A stretch of DNA of 9,631 nt from Bacillota bacterium (GTDB lineage Bacteria; Bacillota; Clostridia; Lachnospirales; Cellulosilyticaceae). The stretch covers positions 1 through 9,631 of the forward strand of contig JAEYNQ010000308.1 in the NCBI GenBank assembly GCA_023412455.1, written 5' to 3'. Under the pieces are notes generated by a model, which was not told the origin of the DNA, did not search any database, and saw only the letters and a program-made list of their open reading frames with translations. Both the position numbers and the translations under genes were made by a program. Positions 1-5,336 of the stretch are shown here, piece after piece; within the stretch, counting starts at the first letter, position 1; each line of letters starts with the position of its first letter.

Positions 1-3
1 TAA

Positions 4-76
4 TGAGCCATCTGGGACTCGAACCCAGGACCCTCAGATTAAGAGTCTGATGCTCTACCAACTAAGCTAATGACCC
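4..76 (-). tRNA. tRNA-Lys (anticodon CTT)
   Basis: On the minus strand the region folds as a full 73-nt cloverleaf. The acceptor stem pairs GGGTCAT with ATGGCTC (two G-U wobbles), with discriminator A. The D-arm holds AGCTTAGTTGGTAGAGC and the T-arm holds GGTTCGAGTCC. The anticodon loop is CTCTTAA closed by CAGA/TCTG, giving anticodon CTT, which reads the lysine codon AAG. The 3' CCA is not encoded: TTA follows the discriminator base, so CCA must be added by tRNA nucleotidyltransferase. The gene has its own upstream promoter. Confidence 0.97.
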
Positions 77-119
77 ATATGTTTCCAGGAAAATTTTTCT
101 TTTCCTTACCACAAAAAAT

Positions 120-147
120 ATTATATCATAGAATTGCTCTTTGTCAA
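120..147 (-). promoter_or_regulatory. Promoter of the tRNA-Lys gene
   Basis: On the minus strand TTGACA (147-142) is followed by a 16-bp spacer and TATAAT (125-120), with a TGA extended -10 element at 128-126. Both hexamers match the housekeeping sigma consensus exactly. The predicted transcription start is near 113, leaving a leader of about 37 nt that contains a small hairpin (88-93 pairing with 100-105). The -35 box lies 12 bp beyond the stop codon of the upstream 281-codon gene. Confidence 0.85.
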
Positions 148-158
148 CTAAATATATT

Positions 159-1004
159 CTATTTTTTTAAATGCTGTAAACGCATTTTATAAATGGTACC
201 TTGGGCTACATGAAAAGGCCATTGAAGAATTTTTGTATTTAAAAGCTGCAGCTGACCCTGTTGTAGACGTCTTTCTATGTCCACTAAGCATTGATAAGCC
301 CCTTGGATAGTTCCTAAGTGACCTATCTTTCCTTCTTCACATCCTATAACTATTTCACTTGCTGTATTCTCTAATATAAGCTGATTAAAACGCACTATTC
401 CTTCATCATTCATAGCTATAATTTGATTCCTGATCCGCCATTCTTCTTGACCAATAGCTTGTAGTATCACTGTCCAAATCCATTCCAGCATTGAAAAAAG
501 TTGGCTATGAACACCTACCACTACACTGTTCTCATAGGTTTCTCCTAAAGAAAATTTCGTTTTACTTAGTTGAGATTGAAAGGCCAGTAACACTTCCTGT
601 GCCTTATAAGCTAATAGTTGACTATCCATCTTTCCTCTTTGCCTTTGCACTTCTCCTATTAAACAATCCGCATAGCTCCGATAGTCCTCCTCACTTATAC
701 CTACAAAATCTACCACTCTATAGCTTAGAGTACTACATTGTTTAAGTCCATAACGTGTTAATGCAGCCTGCATTCCCTTTTCATCTTTATCTAATAAAAC
801 AATAGATGGAAAGTATTGGGCTAGACATTGAAGATCTATATCCTGACAACTTCCAGCTCCCCAAATAGCCAATGTTCCCTTGGGTTTTAGATAGTCCATA
901 AGATAGTGAGTCAGCTGTTCTCTATAAGTATGCCACTCGTTAAAAGCATGGGGTATTTTTTGAAGTGCTACTAACTGGTCATATAAATTCATTGCTTTTT
1001 CCAT
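159..1004 (-). CDS. Hypothetical protein with a Rossmann/class I methyltransferase-like N-terminal half
   Basis: A 281-residue soluble protein with no signal peptide or membrane segment. I do not recognise a named family. Residues about 44-51 (TLAIWGAG) form a beta strand ending in a GxG nucleotide-binding loop. About 21 residues later strand two ends in LLDKDEKGM, where D72 or D74 could hold the ribose of S-adenosylmethionine. RVVDFVG near residue 97 resembles the next strand. This spacing is typical of class I SAM-dependent methyltransferases, but the C-terminal half (about 105-281) shows no substrate motif I know, so substrate and activity are open. The start at 1004 is preferred over the ATG at 992 because AGAAGG lies 7 nt before it. 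The gene has its own extended -10 promoter, lies downstream of the secF terminator, and has no visible terminator before the tRNA-Lys promoter. An NAD-binding or inactive Rossmann protein is an alternative. Confidence 0.85.
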   Translation of the reverse strand: MEKAMNLYDQLVALQKIPHAFNEWHTYREQLTHYLMDYLKPKGTLAIWGAGSCQDIDLQCLAQYFPSIVLLDKDEKGMQAALTRYGLKQCSTLSYRVVDFVGISEEDYRSYADCLIGEVQRQRGKMDSQLLAYKAQEVLLAFQSQLSKTKFSLGETYENSVVVGVHSQLFSMLEWIWTVILQAIGQEEWRIRNQIIAMNDEGIVRFNQLILENTASEIVIGCEEGKIGHLGTIQGAYQCLVDIERRLQQGQLQLLNTKILQWPFHVAQGTIYKMRLQHLKK

Positions 1005-1078
1005 TGTTAAACCTTCTATTTTAATTATTTTTTATCACTCACTTTAGCTACTAAAAAAGAGACTGCTTTTGCTCTTTT

Positions 1079-1087
1079 ATTATAACA
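1079..1087 (-). promoter_or_regulatory. Extended -10 promoter for the 281-codon gene
   Basis: Minus-strand TGTTATAAT (1087-1079) is a perfect TATAAT with a TG one base upstream. No good -35 box is present at 16-18 bp (ATGTAA is the best), as is common for extended -10 promoters. The predicted start near 1072 gives a leader of about 68 nt. The start of that leader can pair as AAAAGAG (1078-1072) with CTCTTTT (1061-1055). The promoter lies after the secF terminator, so the 281-codon gene is likely a separate unit. Confidence 0.55.
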
Positions 1088-1127
1088 AAATAGTAAATAC
1101 TTTACATGTACTCTCTAAATTTTTCAC

Positions 1128-1164
1128 AAAAAATAAGCAAGAAACGAGTCCTTGCTTATTTTTT
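1128..1164 (-). terminator. Intrinsic terminator downstream of secF
   Basis: An inverted repeat with 14-bp arms (1128-1141 and 1151-1164) and a 9-nt loop. The arms carry AAGCAAG/CTTGCTT with outer A/T runs, so a U tract follows the stem on the minus strand. It begins about 8 bp past the secF stop codon. The outer A/T symmetry could in principle let it act on the plus strand as well, but no plus-strand gene feeds into it. Confidence 0.85.
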
Positions 1165-1171
1165 ACTCTTC

Positions 1172-2086
1172 CTATACTGTTTTGGGGCGTGATTGTTTTT
1201 TAGGGTTTTTCTTTAGCTTACTCATCATATACCAGAGGGGACTTGCCACAAAAATAGAAGAATATGTTCCAGCTGCAACCCCTATAATAAGTGGAAAAGC
1301 AAATTCTTTTACAGAATCTGTTCCGAAGCCAAAGAGTAACACAACCATAACAAGGGTGGTAATGGATGTATTAATGGAACGTGTTAAGGTTTGATTAATA
1401 CTCTTATTAATGAGCTCTATCTGCTCAACATTCATTTTACGCTTATTTTCACGAATACGGTCAAAAACGATAATGGTATCATTAATAGAATACCCGACAA
1501 TTGTAAGCATGGCTGCAATAAAGGAATTGTTAAGTGGAATCCGGAAAATAGCATAAACAGCTAACATAACAAGAACATCATGTAAAAGAGCTATTACCGC
1601 ACTGGCTCCAAACTTAAAGTCCTTAAAACGGAAAGTAATATAAATAAGGATCAAAATAGTTCCTAATACAACTGCTTTAAATGCTCCTACCTTGATTTCT
1701 TCACTAATAGAAGGAGAAACGTCTGAGTCTGCTCGTGCTTGTTCATCCTTCAAATTGTATTTTTCTTTAATGGCTTTAAATAATTGGATACGAGAAGCTG
1801 CATCTGCACGAGTCATTGTAATAATCACATCTGTTTCATCGGCAGCTGTAATGCCAGGATGAGTATCTCCTGTTATTTCTTTCGTCATCTGTATCAATTC
1901 ATTTTTAATTGTAGCATTTAATTTTTGTTCTATATTTACTTGAATCAGTGAGCCACCTTTAAACTCGATATCTTGTTCAAAAGCACCTTTACCTGTTATA
2001 GCATTAAAGCACATGGTAAGTAGCCCCATTACTATAACAACTAGTGATGCAATAAAAAATTTATTTCTATTCTCAACAAATTTCAT
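1172..2086 (-). CDS. secF: Protein translocase subunit SecF
   Basis: SecF is the membrane partner of SecD. Together they use the ion gradient to pull exported proteins out of the SecYEG channel. The 304-residue length is normal for the family. TM1 spans about residues 10-30, followed by EFKGGSLIQV (41-50), the counterpart of the family's DFxGG motif. An extracytoplasmic domain runs to about 130, then a block of five helices (about 135-287). The signature GYSINDTIIVFDRIREN lies at 198-214 with D203 and D209, and LLHD170 in the helix before it. The lysine-rich tail (290-302) is cytoplasmic. The ATG is fixed by AGGAGG 8 nt upstream, which overlaps the end of secD, and only 3 bp separate the secD stop from this start. 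Translation is therefore likely coupled to secD. Confidence 0.97.
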   Translation of the reverse strand: MKFVENRNKFFIASLVVIVMGLLTMCFNAITGKGAFEQDIEFKGGSLIQVNIEQKLNATIKNELIQMTKEITGDTHPGITAADETDVIITMTRADAASRIQLFKAIKEKYNLKDEQARADSDVSPSISEEIKVGAFKAVVLGTILILIYITFRFKDFKFGASAVIALLHDVLVMLAVYAIFRIPLNNSFIAAMLTIVGYSINDTIIVFDRIRENKRKMNVEQIELINKSINQTLTRSINTSITTLVMVVLLFGFGTDSVKEFAFPLIIGVAAGTYSSIFVASPLWYMMSKLKKNPKKQSRPKTV

Positions 2087-2089
2087 TAC

Positions 2090-3346
2090 CTAGGCCTCCT
2101 TACTCTGCTTTTTTAACTTGGCATAAAAAGTGGGTTTTCGAATATCACTATTTACAAGTGCTTTTAAAAGAATACGTGTCACAACAAGAGCTGTAAACAT
2201 AGAAATAACAATACCTATCCCTAATGTTGTTGCAAAGCTCTTAATAAGACCTGTCCCAAAGATGTACAGTACAGCAGCTGCAATAAGTGTTGTCACATTC
2301 CCATCTAAAATGGCACTGAAGGCTTTACTAAATCCAGCATGGACAGCAGAACGTACACTACGCCCCAGGCTTAATTCCTCTTTTATACGTACGAAAATAA
2401 TAATATTCGCATCCACAGCCATACCTATAGAAAGCAGAATACCTGCAATACCTGGCAAGGTAAGAGTAGCTTCCATAGCTGAGAGTACAAGAACAAGAAT
2501 GGCCACATAGAGAATAAGTGCAATATCTGCAGCCAAACCACATAGTCTATACATAACTCCCATAAAAATTAAAATAACTATAAAACCAATAAGTCCAGCT
2601 AATAAACTGGCATTTAAAGAATCTAGACCTAATTTAGCACCAATTCCCATAGAGTTTACAGGCTCCAAAGCAAATGGAAGAGCTCCTGCATTGATTCCAT
2701 CGGCCAATTCCCTTGCTTCGTCAATAGTATAGTTTCCACTGATTTGTCCTTTACCATCTGAAATATGGGCCTCTATAGTAGCTTGGCATAAGAAAGCCTC
2801 ATCCAATAAAATAGTAATAGGCTCTCCTATATGCTCTTTTGTAAAGTCAGAAAAAAGTTTCGTTCCTTCACTATCCATTTCTACACTCACTACTACTTCT
2901 GTTCCCGTAGGGGTGCTATAAGCTTGTGGTAAGGCCTTTTTGACATTTTTACCTGTTACAATCTCATTCCCTTCACTATCTACAAAGCGAAGAAGTCCTG
3001 CTGCTCCAATTTCTTCAATGGCTTTTTGTGGATCTTCTACACCTGGAATATCTACGCGAATACGTTTACTTCCTTCTTGGGAAACTTCAGCTTCTGTATA
3101 GCCTTTGGCATCCAGTCGCTTTTGAATCATTAATCGGGCTGCAGACATTTCTTCTTCTGTAGGTGCCCTGTCTAACTTTGGCTCATACACAATATTTACT
3201 CCACCTTGTAGATCAAGTCCTAATTTAATGGAATACCTCCCTTCCCCTAGGCATGCAAAAATAGCTAAGCCACTAATAGCTCCTACAAGTATAAGCACAC
3301 CTAGGAAAATAAAAATACTTTTCGCTTTTGTATTTTTTCCCTTCAT
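2090..3346 (-). CDS. secD: Protein translocase subunit SecD
   Basis: SecD is the larger subunit of the SecDF export motor. The protein has 418 residues, close to other clostridial SecD proteins and much shorter than the about 615 residues of E. coli, mainly through a smaller extracytoplasmic domain. A lysine-rich start precedes TM1 (about 11-33). The signature IKLGLDLQGG (40-49) comes next, then the P1 region with KRIRVDIPGVEDP (94-106) and a head domain to about 225. The C-terminal helix bundle (about 245-397) carries IGMAVDANIIIFVRIKEE (307-324), with D312 the conserved membrane aspartate. V319 stands where E. coli has glutamate (NERIKEE), which may be ordinary clostridial variation. AAGGAGG lies 7 nt before the ATG. 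A strong promoter lies about 50 bp upstream, and secF follows in the same transcript. Confidence 0.97.
   Translation of the reverse strand: MKGKNTKAKSIFIFLGVLILVGAISGLAIFACLGEGRYSIKLGLDLQGGVNIVYEPKLDRAPTEEEMSAARLMIQKRLDAKGYTEAEVSQEGSKRIRVDIPGVEDPQKAIEEIGAAGLLRFVDSEGNEIVTGKNVKKALPQAYSTPTGTEVVVSVEMDSEGTKLFSDFTKEHIGEPITILLDEAFLCQATIEAHISDGKGQISGNYTIDEARELADGINAGALPFALEPVNSMGIGAKLGLDSLNASLLAGLIGFIVILIFMGVMYRLCGLAADIALILYVAILVLVLSAMEATLTLPGIAGILLSIGMAVDANIIIFVRIKEELSLGRSVRSAVHAGFSKAFSAILDGNVTTLIAAAVLYIFGTGLIKSFATTLGIGIVISMFTALVVTRILLKALVNSDIRKPTFYAKLKKQSKEA
2095..2100 (-). promoter_or_regulatory. secF ribosome binding site embedded in the secD C-terminus
   Basis: AGGAGG on the minus strand lies inside the codons AAG-GAG-GCC for the last three SecD residues (K-E-A), followed by the secD TAG and then the secF ATG. 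Ribosomes finishing secD thus uncover or re-use this site, a layout that favours equal synthesis of the two partners. Confidence 0.85.
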
Positions 3347-3392
3347 TATACTTCCTCCTTAAGATGTCTCCTAAAAGTAATGCATCCTAATG

Positions 3393-3421
3393 ATTATATG
3401 ATTTGAAAAAAACATAGTCAA
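3393..3421 (-). promoter_or_regulatory. Promoter of the secD-secF operon
   Basis: Minus-strand TTGACT (3421-3416), a 17-bp spacer and TATAAT (3398-3393) make an almost perfect housekeeping promoter. The start is predicted near 3386, giving a 5' leader of about 40 nt with no obvious riboswitch. It places secD-secF in a transcript separate from the TIGR04086 gene upstream. Confidence 0.85.
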
Positions 3422-3503
3422 CGAAAAGTAATATTTTGTAAAATTTTGTTATTTTTTCTCTATAACCATTCTGCTTAAATCCCTATAACACATTCCATAC
3501 GCT

Positions 3504-3517
3504 TGTTCTGAAGAACA
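3504..3517. repeat. Short perfect inverted repeat (TGTTCT-GA-AGAACA)
   Basis: Two 6-bp arms separated by 2 bp, located about 85 bp upstream of the secDF -35 box. No T tract follows on either strand, so it is not a terminator. The arm order is opposite to the Firmicute LexA box (GAAC...GTTC). It could be an operator or a chance palindrome. The rest of the stretch between the secDF promoter and the TIGR04086 gene shows no gene. Confidence 0.3.
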
Positions 3518-3605
3518 CATCCTATTTCATAAACAGAGTCAATCCTCTCATGAAAATTATAAGATTCATTCTATAATAACTTGACAATTTGCATAGATTA
3601 TAGGA

Positions 3606-4010
3606 TTATTTTTGGAAATTCACCGAAACAATACCTGCTATAGCACTACTAAAAATAATAACAATGACAATGAGAAATAAGTTGCCAGGTGCAATCGTTT
3701 TTAGACTACCTGTTAAAGTCCCCAGTATCAAAAACAAAATAAAGTATGAAGCCCCTCCTATTACTCCCCATTTATAGCCATTTCTAGCTTCTACTTTTGC
3801 TGTATCAAATCCAGCTAAAAATGAGGATAAGATAATACCTAACATCACAAGCCAGTTCTCTACATCACAAGATACATTCGTATATGTAAGTAAAATCGAT
3901 CCAAATAAAATGAAAATAGCAGTTACAACGTAGGCCATTATATTCGCTTTAATAAGTGTCATTACAACAATAGACATGTCGAGTATTTCTTTACTTTTAT
4001 GTTTGGGCAT
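3606..4010 (-). CDS. TIGR04086 / DUF3792 family membrane protein (YrzE-like)
   Basis: A 134-residue protein that is almost all membrane. Four hydrophobic segments lie at about 21-43, 53-68, 81-100 and 109-131, separated by short polar loops. The loop AGFDTAKVEARNGYKWG (66-82) between helices two and three, with its conserved glycines and charged residues, is typical of this small Firmicute family. The function is unknown. In other Firmicutes the family is often encoded near yajC, tgt and the Sec genes, as YrzE is in Bacillus, and its position upstream of secD-secF fits. No yajC is seen in the window. The start is set by AAGGAGGGG (4024-4016), five bases before the ATG. No clear intrinsic terminator follows its stop, but secD has its own strong promoter, so the two need not be co-transcribed. 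Confidence 0.85.
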   Translation of the reverse strand: MPKHKSKEILDMSIVVMTLIKANIMAYVVTAIFILFGSILLTYTNVSCDVENWLVMLGIILSSFLAGFDTAKVEARNGYKWGVIGGASYFILFLILGTLTGSLKTIAPGNLFLIVIVIIFSSAIAGIVSVNFQK

Positions 4011-4043
4011 GTTTTCCCCTCCTTCTTATTATACTATAATTAT

Positions 4044-4071
4044 TTTACGTGCATTTAGCTCCAAGTATGAT
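4044..4071 (+). promoter_or_regulatory. Possible promoter for the PHP-domain gene in the divergent region
   Basis: TTTACG (4044-4049), a 16-bp spacer and TATGAT (4066-4071) precede the ribosome binding site AAAGGAGG by about a dozen bases. Both boxes deviate from consensus. The same 89-bp divergent region must also hold the promoter of the minus-strand TIGR04086 gene. Several TATAAT-like words near 4028-4047 are candidates for that, but none has a convincing -35 partner. Confidence 0.4.
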
Positions 4072-4099
4072 AAAATAATGGGTAAAGGAGGAATTCGTT

Positions 4100-4954
4100 A
4101 TGAAGCTTATTGATTTACATGTTCATTCCACTGTTTCAGATGGAACACTTACCCCCACAGAATTAGCTCTATATGCCAGTGAAAAAGGACTTAGTGCCAT
4201 TGCCTTGACTGATCACGATACGATAGATGGTATTGCTGAATGCCAAAAAAAAGGAGAGGAATTGGGGCTTGCTGTTATCCCGGGTATTGAATTTGCTGCC
4301 CATTATAATGAAATTGAAATTCACATCCTAGGTTACTTTATCGATCCACAAAATAGCTTATTAAAGCAAAAAATTAAAACCATCTTAGCTAGACGTCATA
4401 CACGTAACTTACAAATGCTTAAGCAGTGTGAAGCCCTAGGTTTTTACTTTAATGAGGCTGATAAAGCCCTACTTACTGACCCTTATGTGGTGGCTACAAG
4501 AGCTCACTTTGCCAATGCTTTCTTCCATAAAGGCTATGTTCAAACCCGTGCTGAAGCTTTCGAAAAATACTTAAACCGTGGGAAGCCTTGTTATGTGCAA
4601 CGTCAACGCTGTACTCCTGAGGAATGCATTGCCACTATCCATGCTGCTGGCGGATTAGCCGTACTTGCCCATCCTCTTAGCTATCACTTAACAGAAGAGG
4701 AACTAGACACCCTTCTTTCTGATTTAAAAAGTAAAGGACTAGATGGACTAGAAACCCTTTATTGTACCCATCAGTCAGATGAAGTCCTCTATCTCTTACA
4801 ACATTGTCTAAAGTACAAACTTCTTCCTACAGGAGGTAGTGACTTCCATGGTGATAACAAACCCGATCTTGACCTAGGTAATGGTTATGGACAACTGGCT
4901 ATTCCTTATAACTTATTAGAGGGACTTTTAAAAAAATGTCCCCAGAAGCCTTAA
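4100..4954 (+). CDS. PHP-domain phosphoesterase, YciV/TrpH (RNase AM-like) family
   Basis: A 284-residue cytoplasmic metal-dependent phosphoesterase. The complete set of PHP metal-binding motifs is visible: DLHVHSTVSDGT (5-16; H7, H9, D14), ALTDHDT (35-41; D38, H39), PGIEF (61-65; E64), H75 in EIHILGYF, H136 in RAHFA, LAHP (189-192; H191), and GGSDFHG (245-251; D248, H250). The layout, with an insertion at about 90-170, matches the YciV/TrpH group. Characterised members hydrolyse 3',5'-nucleoside bisphosphates or trim RNA 5' ends (RNase AM). The exact substrate here is inferred from family only. AAAGGAGG lies 8 nt before the ATG. The gene is monocistronic, with a strong terminator 45 bp past the stop. 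Nothing appears truncated. Confidence 0.93.
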   Translation: MKLIDLHVHSTVSDGTLTPTELALYASEKGLSAIALTDHDTIDGIAECQKKGEELGLAVIPGIEFAAHYNEIEIHILGYFIDPQNSLLKQKIKTILARRHTRNLQMLKQCEALGFYFNEADKALLTDPYVVATRAHFANAFFHKGYVQTRAEAFEKYLNRGKPCYVQRQRCTPEECIATIHAAGGLAVLAHPLSYHLTEEELDTLLSDLKSKGLDGLETLYCTHQSDEVLYLLQHCLKYKLLPTGGSDFHGDNKPDLDLGNGYGQLAIPYNLLEGLLKKCPQKP

Positions 4955-4999
4955 CTCATTTTATATGCCTGTCTATAAACACTCTTATATTTACTATAG

Positions 5000-5044
5000 A
5001 GCCCACTGAAAGTAGAATAAACTTTCTACCAAGTGGGCTTTTTT
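5000..5044 (+). terminator. Intrinsic terminator of the PHP-domain gene
   Basis: The outer stem AGCCCACT/AGTGGGCT (5000-5007 with 5032-5039) encloses an internal loop and an inner stem GTAGAA/TTCTAC (5012-5017 with 5024-5029) with a 6-nt loop. Six consecutive T residues follow (5039-5044). This is the strongest terminator in the window and separates the phosphoesterase from the signalling genes. Confidence 0.92.
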
Positions 5045-5261
5045 ATGTTATCCATCATCCTCCACGTATTTTGTGTAAATTTTTCGAATATTTACTCATT
5101 TTTTCTTTTCTTTATTCGCCCATGGCTATTCATTTCTTTTACTTATTTTCATTAAATTATGCAAATTTTACAAAGTAATTAAATACTATTTTTTTATTTT
5201 TATTGGAAATACCTAAAATTATTATATATATAAGGTTATTATGCTAAATTATGTAAATATA
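5045..5261. other. AT-rich intergenic stretch without a gene
   Basis: Between the PHP-gene terminator and the chemoreceptor promoter lie about 217 bases of very AT-rich DNA with runs of T and a TATATATATA segment near 5224. I see no open frame with a ribosome binding site, no tRNA or recognisable riboswitch, and no long repeat. It may act only as an A/T-rich upstream promoter region. Confidence 0.6.
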
Positions 5262-5290
5262 TTGAATTTATTCCGGTATTACTGTAAAAT
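5262..5290 (+). promoter_or_regulatory. Promoter of the chemoreceptor gene
   Basis: TTGAAT (5262-5267), a 17-bp spacer and TAAAAT (5285-5290) fit a housekeeping-type promoter, with a start expected near 5297 and a leader of about 40 nt. The flagellar sigma-D pattern (TAAA...GCCGATAA) is not seen. The surrounding bases resemble the putative promoter of the downstream histidine kinase gene. Confidence 0.65.
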
Positions 5291-5323
5291 AAAATTATAA
5301 ATTCCATTACAGATTCAAAGCTT

Positions 5324-5330
5324 GGAGGTG
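5324..5330 (+). promoter_or_regulatory. Ribosome binding site that fixes the chemoreceptor start
   Basis: GGAGGTG lies 8 nt (counted from GGAGG) before the ATG at 5337. The longest open frame begins at a TTG at 5322, but that codon overlaps this Shine-Dalgarno sequence and has none of its own, so the ATG is the start. Confidence 0.9.
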
Positions 5331-5336
5331 TTACTT

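Noticed and set aside
2130..2510. 126-codon plus-strand frame antisense to secD
   Set aside because: It is a complement-strand shadow of a well-conserved secD region, with no ribosome binding site and an unnatural composition rich in I, R, T and A.
3504..3517. LexA/SOS operator at the inverted repeat upstream of secDF
   Set aside because: The Firmicute SOS box is GAAC...GTTC; here the arms are TGTTC...GAACA, the reverse arrangement.
3449..3520. 23-residue minus-strand frame (MCSSEQAYGM...) upstream of secD, considered as a small peptide or SCIFF-like gene
   Set aside because: It has no spaced Shine-Dalgarno sequence, only two cysteines, and lacks the SCIFF cysteine pattern; it is probably a chance frame.
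4936..5178. 80-codon open frame overlapping the end of the PHP-domain gene
   Set aside because: It starts inside the PHP gene without a ribosome binding site and runs straight through the strong terminator; the sequence is low-complexity and AT-driven.
5322..5336. Upstream TTG start for the chemoreceptor
   Set aside because: The TTG overlaps the GGAGGTG ribosome binding site that serves the ATG at 5337, and has no site of its own.
5045..5336. Cyclic-di-GMP or other riboswitch before the chemoreceptor
   Set aside because: No GC-rich conserved core or tetraloop-receptor motif is present; the predicted leader is only about 40 nt and AT-rich.
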